In this document: positions 16,477 through 26,334 of the stretch, piece by piece
Layout: every line of letters begins with the position of its first letter
Numbering within the stretch: position 1 is the first letter of the stretch
Assembly (NCBI GenBank): GCA_044507775.1
Contig: JBIQIY010000002.1
Span: forward strand, 186,001-250,000
Source of the DNA: Chryseosolibacter sp044507775
GTDB lineage: Bacteria; Bacteroidota; Bacteroidia; Cytophagales; Cyclobacteriaceae
DNA length: 64,000 nucleotides
Direction: 5' to 3'
Translations under genes and position numbers: made by a program
Notes under the pieces: model-generated
Seen by the model: only the letters and a program-made list of their open reading frames with translations
Told to the model about the DNA's origin: nothing
Database searches by the model: none

Positions 16477-19400
16477 GTGAAACAGGCACTTACCGTCTTG
16501 GTGATTTTTACCCTTTCCTGGGCCGGTTGCATGGCCCAGGGTGCCGGGCTCACCGCGCCTATTGGATTTGAAGATAGTGTGCGCATTGCGCTGGAGAATA
16601 GCCGAAGCATAGATGGAACTGTCGTCGGAGCCGGATTTTTTTCGGTATGGCCTCAGCTCGGGATTGACCAGCAGATTACCATCAAGCGCCAGAGTGCCCA
16701 GATGCGCAAACGCAAGTTCCCCATGAAGACGCATATGGTGAACTATTTCGGCGCCATTTTCTGCGCGATCTCAATCGAAAAAGCAGACGTGTCCACCCTT
16801 GACAGTTACCTGAAGGTGGCAGGAAGAATGATCGAGAAAGCTCCCCCTGCCCAGGTTCAAAAGTTCCTTGCCTCAAGCAGAGCTTTTTTTCAGTTTCACT
16901 CGCTCAGCTATGACAACACGTTCCGACTTTACGCACGGGACGATCGATATTCATTCGACTATCTTGAAAACACTCCTCCTCCCGCACTGGGCTGGGATGA
17001 ACCGGCAACTGAGCCCCTCCCATCGGAAACAGAAACATACACGGAGGACCCAGCCCCGACGGAGTATGTTGAGCAGTCCGCGTATGACGACCCTCCGGCA
17101 GAAGAATTTATGCCTATCTGGATGACTCCGGCTCCTCCTCCGCCAATTGAGGGTCCCGTAATCAGGTTCGACAACATCACGTTGAATTTTGTCACCGCTT
17201 ATGATTCAGTCTCGCTCCGCGACAGCAAAGGAACATTCTCGCTCGTCGCGAATACTTTTGTCGGCGAAGGCGGTTCCTTCGACTGGACGCCGGCCGGATT
17301 AGGCCCGGACTCCGTAACCTGCAATATGACGACGTATTCCTTCAACGTCAGAAAGCCGGAGCTCACAGCCGAATTGGTAAAACTGAACTACAAGGGAAAG
17401 ACACCCGGCTTTATTCCTGGCAACTTTGTTTTCAAATCTCAGTCGAGGAAGGATTCGACCTTGTCCACTTATCCGCGATTCGCCTCGTATCAGAGTGATC
17501 TTAACATCACGGGTCTCGCGGATGGAAATGTTCGCTACCGGGGAGGTTTTTCACTTATCGGAAACAAGATCACCAGCGCCTCGGTATCGGGCGATCCATC
17601 GGAAATTNNNNNNNNNNACCACGACGGCGAAAAAAAATTTACCGCGCGTTCGGCGGAAATGATATTCGAACCCGGCGCAATCACTTCCACTCGAACGAAA
17701 GTCAATATTTCGCAAGGCAACGACTCGATCGTCCATCAGTTGGTCCGGATGAAATACAGCTACGGGTCCGACAGCACCCAGCAACTACTTCTTGAAAAGG
17801 ACAAGGGCGAGATGCGGAATGCCCCTTACTCGTCAACTTTTTTCAACATAGATTTTTCCGCAGACCTGTTGCGGTGGGACCTTTACTCCGACAGCCTCAA
17901 TCTTCAGATCGAAGGTGCCAGGAATACTGTTCCCATGATTATTGAATCCGTTGACTTTTACGATCCGGAGGACTACAGGCTGTTGAAGGGAGTGGGGTTC
18001 AGCTTCCATCCGCTCGCGCTGATTGCGAATTACGCGCTGAAAAATAATGTCCGTGAATTTTATTCCGGAGACGTTGCTCAATATGCAAAGCGAAACCCGC
18101 TCGAGATCAAACACGCGATTGAATTTCTCCAGCAAAAAGGTTTGGTGAATTACAACGGGCGAACTGACCTCATCCAGATCAAACAGAAGGCCATCGATAT
18201 TTTCCTGGCACAGAAAGGCGATGAAGATTACGACAACCTGAAGATCCACAGTGTTATTGCGCAGCATCCCAATGCCACCATTAATTTCAAGAAGCGAAAC
18301 ATGACGGTAAGGGGGGTGGAAGAATTTGACGTAAGCGATTCCTTGAACGTTCACATCATTCCCGACAGCAGTGTGATCACCATTTTGCAAAACCGAGATA
18401 TTCAATTCAATGGTACGGTTGCAGCCGGAAATTTTGAAATTACGGGGAAGGGATTCACGCTGAAGTACGACAGTTTCTTTATCAGCCTGGCGCACATCGA
18501 CTCAATCAATTTTTTCGTGACGGAAAAGAATGCGAGAGGGCAGGAGGTTCGGCGCAAGGTCAACAACTCACTGGTAGGCGCGGACTCCACAGCGGCGGCC
18601 GAGGGTGGACTGGGAAACGCTTCGAGTTCTTCCGGGACACTGTTTATCTCCCGGGCTAACAACAAGTCTGGCAAACTCAACATTCCCGGCTATCCGCGAC
18701 TCGACGCCACGACGGGAGGCGTCATTTACTTCGACCGCGAGGAGGTGCTGGGAGGCGTTTACGATCGATCATTGTTTTTTGTCGTCCCCCCTTTCAAGCT
18801 TGACAGTCTTAGCGATGCAGATCCGCTGTCGATCAACTTCGAGGGTACATTCGTCTCAAGCGGAATGCTGCCAAGTATCAAGGAAACCCTGCACACAATG
18901 CCTGACAAATCGCTGGGTTTTGAACACGCCATTCCACCGCCGGGCTATCAGTTGTACCGTGGCGACGGAAAAATCAACGGGGTTATTACGATGAACAACC
19001 GCGGACTTCGCGGCGTAGGCCAGATTGACTTCCTCGCTGCCAGTCTTGGCTCCCGTGACTTCCTGTTCTATCCTGATTCGGTGATTGCCCGCGGTAACCG
19101 GGCCCGGATCCGCGAACAACAATTCGGCGATGTTCTGTTTCCGCAAGCATCACTTCCCGATTTCCAGATGAAATGGCTGCCGAAGGAGGATCGGATGATG
19201 TTGAAGAATCTCAAAGCACCATTCAACTTCTATGATTCCACTGCGCAAATGCAGGGAACGCTGACGATTTCAAAAAATGGTGTTTCTGGAGCGGGTCGCC
19301 TGGAAACACGCGGCACGGAGGTTGTCTCTCGCGATATTAATCTCGCGCGAAAGGATTTCGGAGCGCGCCACGCCAGGTTCAAGATGAAGTCGGATGACCC

Positions 19401-21426
19401 GAACAAAAATCTGCTTGCGGGAAATGATGTTCGCCTGAAATTCGATCTCGATGAAAATTTTGCCGACATCAGCCCGGAGATAGAAGGCACCGCCGCCATT
19501 GAATTCCCCTATGCGCTCTTCAAGACGTCGATACCCCGCGCTCGGTGGGACCTCTCCGCTCAAAAAATCACCATGAGCAAGGCGGAGGATGTGCCGATTG
19601 AAAACTCTTACTTCTATACCACGCGCAAAGATCTCGATTCGCTGCGATTCAACGCCGAGAAGGCCGAGTACGATCTTAAGACCCAGCAGCTCAAGGTCAG
19701 CGGCATTCCCTATATCATCGTAGCGGACGCGATGATTACGCCGGAGAAGAATGAAGTGCTGATCCACGAAAACGCGCGAATCGGAACGCTCAGCAACACG
19801 ACGATCGTGCTGGACACACTCAACGCTTATCACCGGCTCACCGATGGAGTTGTTGATATTGTGTCGCGAAAGGAATTCACGGGGTACGCCACCTATCAAT
19901 ACGTCAACTTACTCAACGACACATTCGCTATCAAGATGACGGATTTTCACCTCGAGCCGATCACAGAGGATGCTTCCGCGCGAAAATCCAGCCGCCGGAA
20001 ATCACTGGCATCCATGCAGACCGTCGCCAAGGGATCCGTCTCCTCGCAGGAGAACCTGGTGCTGGGTGCCGGCATGTTCTACAAAGGCGACATGACCATG
20101 TATGCCACGCGGCCCGCATTGCAACTGGATGGCTATGTGAAACTCGACATCAAAAAGATCAAGAACTACAACACGTGGATCGAATACAGCCAAAGCGGAG
20201 ATGAAACAGAGATCGTCCTCGACTTCGAAAAAGCGGTTAATGAAGATGGCAAACGCATAAATGCCGGCCTGCACTTTGCATCTGGCGACAACAGCCTCTA
20301 CATCACCTTTGCAAATGAGAAAAAATCCGAAGACGACGACGATCTGTTTACACCTGCGGGCAAGTTATTTTACGACCCCGAAAGCAAGGAGTACAAGATC
20401 GAAGACGTTGAAAAAGCCGCGGGAAACAAGCTGTCCGGAAAAGTCTTTACCTACAACGATGAGACAAGCCAGGTCCGGTTTGAAGGACACGTAAACTTAT
20501 ATCCGGGTGGCAGGAACTTCAACGTGACAGCCACTGCCATCGGTACGGGAAACATGGAGACTAATGATGTTCGCATGAACTCGTTCCTGATGATGGACAC
20601 AGACATTCCTTCGGCTGCGTTCGATTTCATGGCGAAAGATCTGCAACAAGTGATCAAGAATGAAGGTGCCGATGAAGGACTTGGCGACCAGACCGAATTG
20701 CTGTATAAGATCGCGAATATTATCGGCGAACGCGCTGTCAAGGAATACGAGTCGCAAAGCCTTCAAGGCTATGTGCCGCTCGCTACTATTCCGCAGCTTG
20801 CCAAGCCTCTTGTGTTCTCTGATGTCAAGTTAAAATGGTCGCCAGAGTACAAGGCATTTTACAGCGAAGGAAGGATCGGCATTTCTCACAGCGCCAGAAA
20901 TGACATCAACGGAGGATTCGAAGGCTACATGGAGATCCGCAAAACGGAAGACGGCACACCGGTGTTCAACGTATTCTTCAAGGCGTCTCCTGAATCCTGG
21001 TATTACTTCGGAATCGAAGACAACCGGCTACTCGTCCATTCCGCCAGCGATGAATTCAACGCGATCATTTCCAAACGCTCTAACGCCGGCAAAGCCAAGA
21101 TTGGCGAGGTAGCATTCATCCCCGGAAGCGAGGAGGAAACCGTTGCCTTCATCAATCGCTTCCGTAAACAATATCTCGGTCTTGATGTGCCGTACAGTCT
21201 GTATGAAGCTCCGCCGATTGAATCCACACCGATAGGCCCTCCCTCCATGCAATCCATCCCGCCCGTTGATAACCGGCCGAATGTCGAGCAGAAAAAGGAC
21301 GACGTTGAACCTTCAGTCGAGCCAGCGCTGAAACCCGATACAGACAAAAAGGAGCAGCCTGCGCAGGAAACTCCGCCACAGAAGGAACCGGAGCAGCCGA
21401 AAAAAGAAGAGGACGATGGATTTTGA
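16477..21426 (+). CDS. Very large exported beta-rich protein of unknown function
   Basis: The likely start is GTG 16477, giving a clean signal peptide (VKQALTVLVIFTLSWAGCMAQ); an in-frame TTG lies 57 bases earlier. The protein is about 1,649 residues. After roughly 160 residues comes a Pro/Glu/Thr-rich linker (DEPATEPLPSETE to APPPPIEGP), then some 1,350 residues of repeating short beta strands with DSL, FDxxxF and GxxxF patterns, and a charged Pro/Glu/Lys tail ending KKEEDDGF. A stretch with FLQQKGLVNYNGRTDLIQIK looks like a helical insert. No enzyme motif or sorting domain is recognised. The pattern suggests an elongated periplasmic or surface beta structure. An N gap interrupts it at 17608-17617 but the frame continues. 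Confidence 0.8.
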   Translation: MKQALTVLVIFTLSWAGCMAQGAGLTAPIGFEDSVRIALENSRSIDGTVVGAGFFSVWPQLGIDQQITIKRQSAQMRKRKFPMKTHMVNYFGAIFCAISIEKADVSTLDSYLKVAGRMIEKAPPAQVQKFLASSRAFFQFHSLSYDNTFRLYARDDRYSFDYLENTPPPALGWDEPATEPLPSETETYTEDPAPTEYVEQSAYDDPPAEEFMPIWMTPAPPPPIEGPVIRFDNITLNFVTAYDSVSLRDSKGTFSLVANTFVGEGGSFDWTPAGLGPDSVTCNMTTYSFNVRKPELTAELVKLNYKGKTPGFIPGNFVFKSQSRKDSTLSTYPRFASYQSDLNITGLADGNVRYRGGFSLIGNKITSASVSGDPSEIXXXXHDGEKKFTARSAEMIFEPGAITSTRTKVNISQGNDSIVHQLVRMKYSYGSDSTQQLLLEKDKGEMRNAPYSSTFFNIDFSADLLRWDLYSDSLNLQIEGARNTVPMIIESVDFYDPEDYRLLKGVGFSFHPLALIANYALKNNVREFYSGDVAQYAKRNPLEIKHAIEFLQQKGLVNYNGRTDLIQIKQKAIDIFLAQKGDEDYDNLKIHSVIAQHPNATINFKKRNMTVRGVEEFDVSDSLNVHIIPDSSVITILQNRDIQFNGTVAAGNFEITGKGFTLKYDSFFISLAHIDSINFFVTEKNARGQEVRRKVNNSLVGADSTAAAEGGLGNASSSSGTLFISRANNKSGKLNIPGYPRLDATTGGVIYFDREEVLGGVYDRSLFFVVPPFKLDSLSDADPLSINFEGTFVSSGMLPSIKETLHTMPDKSLGFEHAIPPPGYQLYRGDGKINGVITMNNRGLRGVGQIDFLAASLGSRDFLFYPDSVIARGNRARIREQQFGDVLFPQASLPDFQMKWLPKEDRMMLKNLKAPFNFYDSTAQMQGTLTISKNGVSGAGRLETRGTEVVSRDINLARKDFGARHARFKMKSDDPNKNLLAGNDVRLKFDLDENFADISPEIEGTAAIEFPYALFKTSIPRARWDLSAQKITMSKAEDVPIENSYFYTTRKDLDSLRFNAEKAEYDLKTQQLKVSGIPYIIVADAMITPEKNEVLIHENARIGTLSNTTIVLDTLNAYHRLTDGVVDIVSRKEFTGYATYQYVNLLNDTFAIKMTDFHLEPITEDASARKSSRRKSLASMQTVAKGSVSSQENLVLGAGMFYKGDMTMYATRPALQLDGYVKLDIKKIKNYNTWIEYSQSGDETEIVLDFEKAVNEDGKRINAGLHFASGDNSLYITFANEKKSEDDDDLFTPAGKLFYDPESKEYKIEDVEKAAGNKLSGKVFTYNDETSQVRFEGHVNLYPGGRNFNVTATAIGTGNMETNDVRMNSFLMMDTDIPSAAFDFMAKDLQQVIKNEGADEGLGDQTELLYKIANIIGERAVKEYESQSLQGYVPLATIPQLAKPLVFSDVKLKWSPEYKAFYSEGRIGISHSARNDINGGFEGYMEIRKTEDGTPVFNVFFKASPESWYYFGIEDNRLLVHSASDEFNAIISKRSNAGKAKIGEVAFIPGSEEETVAFINRFRKQYLGLDVPYSLYEAPPIESTPIGPPSMQSIPPVDNRPNVEQKKDDVEPSVEPALKPDTDKKEQPAQETPPQKEPEQPKKEEDDGF
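17608..17617. other. Assembly gap (10 N)
   Basis: Ten unresolved bases sit inside the large exported protein gene. Reading frame is the same on both sides when the gap is counted as 10 bases, so the gap may have its true length, or the match is a one-in-three chance. Confidence 0.99.
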
Positions 21427-21503
21427 TCAACGTCCGCCGCGCGCAGTTATCCCTTTCCGGTTTTGCCTATTTCCTTAACTTGCAGGCCTAAAAGAATGAG
21501 CCG

Positions 21504-22862
21504 ATGAAAGAATATATCAGTTCCAACAAAGACCGGTTTGTGGGAGAACTTTTCGAATGGTTGAAGATTCCCTCGGTCAGCGCCGATAGTCGCCACAAAG
21601 AAGATGTGAGGAAGGCCGCTGAATTCCTGAAGGAGAAACTTACCGCTGCAGGCGCAGATAAGGTTGAGATCTGCGAAACCAAGGGTCACCCCATTGTATA
21701 CGCTGAAAAGATCAAGGGTCCATCCCTGCCTACCGTTCTTGTCTATGGGCATTATGACGTTCAACCGGCCGACCCTCTCGACCTTTGGGACTCACCGCCC
21801 TTCGAGCCGACCATCCGCGACGGAAAAATATTCGCGCGCGGTTCCTGCGACGACAAAGGACAAGTATACATGCATGTCAAGGCGTTCGAGACCATGATGG
21901 CCAACAACGCTCTCCCATGCAATATCAAGTTTATGGTTGAAGGCGAAGAGGAGGTAGGATCCGACAATTTGGGAACGTTCGTAAAAGCCAACAAGGAAAA
22001 GTTGAAAGCCGACATTATCCTCATCTCGGATACCGCAATCATTTCGATGGACCATCCATCGATCACCACGGGGCTGCGAGGACTGAGTTACATGGAGGTA
22101 GAGGTAACAGGCCCTAACCGCGATCTGCACTCCGGGGTATACGGCGGCGCGGTCGCGAACCCCATCAATGTACTTTGCAAGATGATCGCCTCCCTGCACG
22201 ATGAAAACGGACGCGTAACCATTCCTGGATTTTATGACAAGGTCGCATCACTTACCGAAGCGGAAAGGAAAGCGATCAATCAGGCTCCCTTCGACCTAAA
22301 CGCGTACAAGGCCGACCTTGGCGTCAAAGAAGTGCTGGGCGAAAAAGGATTTACTACCGTAGAACGAACCGGAATCCGGCCCACTCTCGATGTGAACGGC
22401 ATCTGGGGAGGGTACACAGGTGAAGGCGCAAAAACAGTTCTCCCTTCGAAAGCTCACGCAAAGATTTCCATGCGCCTCGTCCCCGACCAGGTCAGCAGCG
22501 AGATCACAGATCTCTTCACGCGGCACTTCAACTCGATCGCGCCGGATTATGTTTCCGTAAAAGTGATCGCTCACCACGGCGGCGAGCCCGCTGTAACGCC
22601 GACCAACTCGACGGCATTCAGGGCCGCAAGCGAGGCGTTCCAGCAAGTGTGGGGCAAGAAGCCAATCCCGACACGCGACGGCGGAAGCATTCCCATCGTC
22701 GCATTGTTCAAGAAAGAACTGGGACTCGATACAGTGTTAATGGGATTTGGCCTCGATAGCGATGCGATTCATTCACCGAATGAACACTATGGCGTGGAGA
22801 ATTTCATGAGAGGCATCGAGACGATCGTAGCCTTCTATGGTCACTACGCTAAAACAAACTGA
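21504..22862 (+). CDS. M20 family dipeptidase
   Basis: The 452-residue metallopeptidase has the M20 zinc-site pattern: VYGHYDVQPAD (His and bridging Asp), GSCDDKGQ, GEEEVGS (catalytic Glu and zinc Glu), ISDTAI, and a late His in DAIHSPNEHYG. The dimerisation lid domain begins near GLRGLSYMEVEVTG. It probably hydrolyses dipeptides (carnosinase/CNDP-like group) in the cytoplasm, as no signal peptide is present. Its 3' end overlaps the convergent radical SAM gene by 14 bases. Confidence 0.93.
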   Translation: MKEYISSNKDRFVGELFEWLKIPSVSADSRHKEDVRKAAEFLKEKLTAAGADKVEICETKGHPIVYAEKIKGPSLPTVLVYGHYDVQPADPLDLWDSPPFEPTIRDGKIFARGSCDDKGQVYMHVKAFETMMANNALPCNIKFMVEGEEEVGSDNLGTFVKANKEKLKADIILISDTAIISMDHPSITTGLRGLSYMEVEVTGPNRDLHSGVYGGAVANPINVLCKMIASLHDENGRVTIPGFYDKVASLTEAERKAINQAPFDLNAYKADLGVKEVLGEKGFTTVERTGIRPTLDVNGIWGGYTGEGAKTVLPSKAHAKISMRLVPDQVSSEITDLFTRHFNSIAPDYVSVKVIAHHGGEPAVTPTNSTAFRAASEAFQQVWGKKPIPTRDGGSIPIVALFKKELGLDTVLMGFGLDSDAIHSPNEHYGVENFMRGIETIVAFYGHYAKTN

Positions 22863-23910
22863 GGTTCCCACCTCGTCGGAATTTTGTAAGATCGATCGCA
22901 GGCATTTTTCGGTCGCCCATGTATTTCTTCTTTGAGACACGAAAGAGTTGATGTATCGTGTCTGCAATGTTTCCCGATCCGACCATCCTTCTGCCGAACT
23001 GTGAGTCATTCACATTTCCGCCGTGGAGATCGCAGATCTGATTCCAGACTTTGTCAAACCGGTCTGGAAAATTTTTGCGAAGCCAGTCTTCGAAGATTTT
23101 GCCGATGGATCCGTTCAGTCGCACCACAGTCATGCCCGCGCTCAGGGCACCGTGGTCAGCAGCAGCTCTCAGGATCTCTGGTATCTCATGATGATTCAGG
23201 CCAGGAATGACGGGAGCGTTCATGACGCCCACCGGCACACCCGCTTTAGCAAGTCCTTCAATAGTTTTCAACCGCTTTATACCGCTGGCGGTCCGTGGTT
23301 CCATCACGCGTCTCAGGTCTTCGTTAAGGGTTGTCACGGAAACATAAACATGAATAAGGTTGTCCTTCGCCAGGTCCGAAAGTAAATCCAGGTCCCTGAG
23401 GATCAATCCGTTTTTTGTAATCATGCCAACAGGATGTCGGTATTGCGCAAACACTTTCAGGATTCGGCGCGTGATCTCAAATTTCTTCTCAAGTGGCTGA
23501 TAGCAATCCGTGTTTCCTGAAACCGAAATAGGCACAGGTTGCCATCCCGGATGAAGAATGAATTTTTCGAGCAGGGCGGGAGCATTTTCTTTTACGATGA
23601 TCTTGCTTTCAAAATCAAGTCCCGCGCTGAAGCCCCAGTACTCGTGCGTATTCCGCGCGTAACAATAGATGCAGCCGTGCTCGCAACCTTGATACGGGTT
23701 CATCGAATACATCATACCAAGGTCTGGGCTGGTGATCTTGTTAACTATCTTCTTTGGATTCTCATGAAATACCTGTGTTGTCGGCGACGAATACAAAGGC
23801 TCGTCAAGCCCCTCCACATGTGAAGTGACGTATTCCGCTTTAAGAAATTTATTGCCGGTCTTGATCTGGGCACCGCGTCCTTTAAAATAATCTTCTTCCA
23901 TACGCCTCAT
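22849..23910 (-). CDS. PA0069-type radical SAM protein
   Basis: The 353-residue protein has the radical SAM cluster motif CEHGCIYCYARNTHEYWG (three cysteines binding the 4Fe-4S cluster) near residue 75. It matches the PA0069/SplB-related group, with the opening KGRGAQIKTGNKF and MNPYQGCEHGC. Members resemble spore photoproduct lyase but their substrate is not established. The C-terminus RGGNLSLF overlaps the end of the M20 gene. It is divergent from the desulfhydrase gene by 37 bases. Confidence 0.87.
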   Translation of the reverse strand: MRRMEEDYFKGRGAQIKTGNKFLKAEYVTSHVEGLDEPLYSSPTTQVFHENPKKIVNKITSPDLGMMYSMNPYQGCEHGCIYCYARNTHEYWGFSAGLDFESKIIVKENAPALLEKFILHPGWQPVPISVSGNTDCYQPLEKKFEITRRILKVFAQYRHPVGMITKNGLILRDLDLLSDLAKDNLIHVYVSVTTLNEDLRRVMEPRTASGIKRLKTIEGLAKAGVPVGVMNAPVIPGLNHHEIPEILRAAADHGALSAGMTVVRLNGSIGKIFEDWLRKNFPDRFDKVWNQICDLHGGNVNDSQFGRRMVGSGNIADTIHQLFRVSKKKYMGDRKMPAIDLTKFRRGGNLSLF

Positions 23911-23947
23911 TTTTCATCGGGCAAGGTACCTAATATTTTTAGTTACA

Positions 23948-24892
23948 ATGCTAACATTTTTAGTATTTTCGATCTTTCATTTGACACCAAATGCGCCTTA
24001 TTTGCGGAAAAAAATCTTGCTTCCTTATAGTGAAACGCCCACAATAGAAATTAACGACCCTTCCATACGGGAAGCGGGAGTAAGGCTATTGCTGAAGCGA
24101 GAGGACCTCAACCATCCCTTTGTTTCGGGAAATAAATGGTGGAAGCTGAAGTACAATCTGCTCGAGGCCGTCCGGCAGCACCACGCCACTATCCTTACCT
24201 TTGGCGGCGCCTACTCCAACCACATTTACGCGACAGCAGCAGCAGCGAAGGAGTTGAACATTAAATCGATTGGAATTATTCGCGGCGAACGCACACTGCC
24301 GCTGAATCGCACCCTGCGGTTTGCAATGGATCAGGGTATGCAGTTGCACTATGTTAGTCGGGAATCCTACCGCGAAAAAGAGACACCGGCCTTTCACGAA
24401 AAGCTTCGGAATCAGTTCGGCGATTTCTATCTCATCGCGGAAGGCGGGACCAACGAGCTAGCCGTGAAAGGCTGCGAGGAGTTTGGATCGAAGCTGAACA
24501 CGGTCCAGGCTGATTACCTTTGTATGCCCGTGGGTACGGGCGGAACGATCGCGGGCATAATCAAGACGATTTCCCCAGGGACAACTGTCCTGGGTTTCGC
24601 TGTACTGAAGGACGCCGGGTTCCTCGAACCTAAAATCCGAACGCTCGCAGGCGGATCAAGGGACGCGGAATGGAAAGTAGTCACAGACTACGCCTACGGA
24701 GGATATGCAAAACGCAATGATCTTGTGACAGCGTTTATGAGAAATTTCCGGGAGCGCATGAACGTCCGCCTCGATTTCGTTTACACAGGCAAGATGATGT
24801 GCGGAGTTTTTGATCTGATCGAAAAAGGATTTTTTGAAAGAGGAACGACTGTCCTTGCAATTCACACAGGTGGGCTGCAAGGAGAGTTATAG
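23948..24892 (+). CDS. PLP-dependent D-cysteine desulfhydrase / ACC deaminase family protein
   Basis: This 314-residue fold-type II PLP enzyme has the lysine region FVSGNKWWKLKYNL, the substrate-binding TFGGAYSNHIYATA, and the phosphate-binding VGTGGTIAGI. The family includes 1-aminocyclopropane-1-carboxylate deaminase and D-cysteine desulfhydrase; without the discriminating residues aligned, the second activity is the safer guess. The first 16 residues (MLTFLVFSIFHLTPNA) are unusually hydrophobic, and the true start may lie further in. It faces the TauE gene. Confidence 0.85.
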   Translation: MLTFLVFSIFHLTPNAPYLRKKILLPYSETPTIEINDPSIREAGVRLLLKREDLNHPFVSGNKWWKLKYNLLEAVRQHHATILTFGGAYSNHIYATAAAAKELNIKSIGIIRGERTLPLNRTLRFAMDQGMQLHYVSRESYREKETPAFHEKLRNQFGDFYLIAEGGTNELAVKGCEEFGSKLNTVQADYLCMPVGTGGTIAGIIKTISPGTTVLGFAVLKDAGFLEPKIRTLAGGSRDAEWKVVTDYAYGGYAKRNDLVTAFMRNFRERMNVRLDFVYTGKMMCGVFDLIEKGFFERGTTVLAIHTGGLQGEL

Positions 24893-24934
24893 ACAATTAC
24901 AAATCACTTGATAACAGGCTCCGACATCTGATAG

Positions 24935-25687
24935 CTACACCAACATGAAAACGGCAGCGACGAGTGTCATGGCGATGATGAACCACCGGTAGGTCTTATC
25001 CTGGATCTTCTTGACGATCACTACACCGAGAAAAGCGCCCAGGGCAATGAAGGGGATTGTGACCAGGTCCAGAAGGAAAGTGTTCCATGTAATCGTCTTC
25101 CAGCTGAAAACGTGGAAGGGGACCTTGAACCAATTCAGCACCAGGAAGAACCAGGCCGTTGTGCCGATGAATGCATTCTTCGGCAACCGCATCGATAACA
25201 TGTAGATCGCAACAACGGAGGTCGCCAGGTTTCCGATCATCGAAGTGAAGCCCGCCCCCACGCCGGTCAGCGAAGCAAACCATTTGTAATCCGGCACCTC
25301 CTTCGCCTGCACGCGTTCCAGCCAGATCATGATCACGATGCTGACAACGATGATGACCGCCATCACTAGCTTAAACGTCTGGTCATCGATCATGCCACCG
25401 ACAACGGTACCGAGCACGGTACCGATTGCCGCCGATGGAAAAAGCTTCTTCAGGTGATGCCAGGATGCGTGGCGGTGATAGTAGCAAACGCCAATTACGT
25501 CGGCCAGACACAAGATGGGAAGGAGGACACCACTCGAGAGCTGGCCTCCAAACACCAGTGCCAGCAACGGGACAGCCATCATGCCGGCCCCGTGTATGCC
25601 GGTTTTCGACATGCCGATGAACACAGCTATTAGTGCGAAAAGCAAAAGTTGATCCTGCGAAAACGAAAAGCCGAAAAGGTCAATCAA
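24935..25687 (-). CDS. TauE/SafE family sulfite/anion exporter
   Basis: The 250-residue integral membrane protein has about eight predicted helices in two repeats, with GMSKTGIHGAGMMAVPLLA at the start of the first repeat and GFTSMIGNLATSVVAIYML in the second, as in TauE/SafE. These proteins export sulfite, sulfoacetate or related anions; the substrate is not clear here. Start codon is TTG at 25687 (MIDLFGFSFSQDQ). Next to a possible D-cysteine desulfhydrase, a link to sulfur metabolism is possible but unproven. Confidence 0.87.
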   Translation of the reverse strand: MIDLFGFSFSQDQLLLFALIAVFIGMSKTGIHGAGMMAVPLLALVFGGQLSSGVLLPILCLADVIGVCYYHRHASWHHLKKLFPSAAIGTVLGTVVGGMIDDQTFKLVMAVIIVVSIVIMIWLERVQAKEVPDYKWFASLTGVGAGFTSMIGNLATSVVAIYMLSMRLPKNAFIGTTAWFFLVLNWFKVPFHVFSWKTITWNTFLLDLVTIPFIALGAFLGVVIVKKIQDKTYRWFIIAMTLVAAVFMLV

Positions 25688-25753
25688 GGATATTCTTTGG
25701 CGTGCAAGATACCAACGAACGATGGAAATAGAAATCTTGGGATCCGCGATCGA

Positions 25754-26239
25754 CTAACCGGCCAGGGCGTGGTCAGCAATGGTTGTGTTCAGCGCTTGCG
25801 CGATCTTGCGCGCTTCCTCCATCAGGCGAGCCTTGTTCTTGTTCCGCATCAGCAGCACCTTTTCTTCCCCAGTCATCTTTATGTATACGCGGTACTCGGT
25901 ATACCTGAACGTAGATGACTTCGTCGTATGGGCCGTGAACATCTTCTGACTGATCTTTGCCTTATGAATGGTCATGCCTTCAATACCTTCGTAAGGAGTT
26001 GCGCGGCCCGTCTTCAGAAAGAGAAAGGAATAGTACTCACGGATGGTTCGGGCGGCTGGATCGATTTCGGTTCCTTCATAAGCGGTAAAGATGAGAGCAC
26101 CAATAAACAGGAGGACCGATCCGCCGATTGGCACACTCAGAATGATGAATAAACCCGCAAACAAAGCCACTCCGCCGATGACGAGGAAAGGAAACGGAAA
26201 AAGTCTTCCCGCTTTAACGTCGATTGTGCGCTTTGCCAT
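25754..26239 (-). CDS. Membrane protein with PH-like C-terminal domain
   Basis: The 161-residue protein has two closely spaced helices (about 13-35 and 39-56) followed by a soluble portion with EIDPAARTIREYYSFLFLK and YRVYIKMTGEEKVLLMRNKNKARLMEEARKIA. That layout, two helices then a beta-rich segment and a last helix, resembles bacterial PH-domain membrane proteins, but the match is by pattern only. No function is known. It stands between TauE and CorA genes on the same strand. Confidence 0.7.
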   Translation of the reverse strand: MAKRTIDVKAGRLFPFPFLVIGGVALFAGLFIILSVPIGGSVLLFIGALIFTAYEGTEIDPAARTIREYYSFLFLKTGRATPYEGIEGMTIHKAKISQKMFTAHTTKSSTFRYTEYRVYIKMTGEEKVLLMRNKNKARLMEEARKIAQALNTTIADHALAG

Positions 26240-26334
26240 GCGTGCCTCGTTGGTGGATCCCGAATGAAGTCCTTACTGAAAGATACAAATTTTAAAGAAA
26301 AGGATCATGATACCAGTCTGACGCCATCGCCGCG

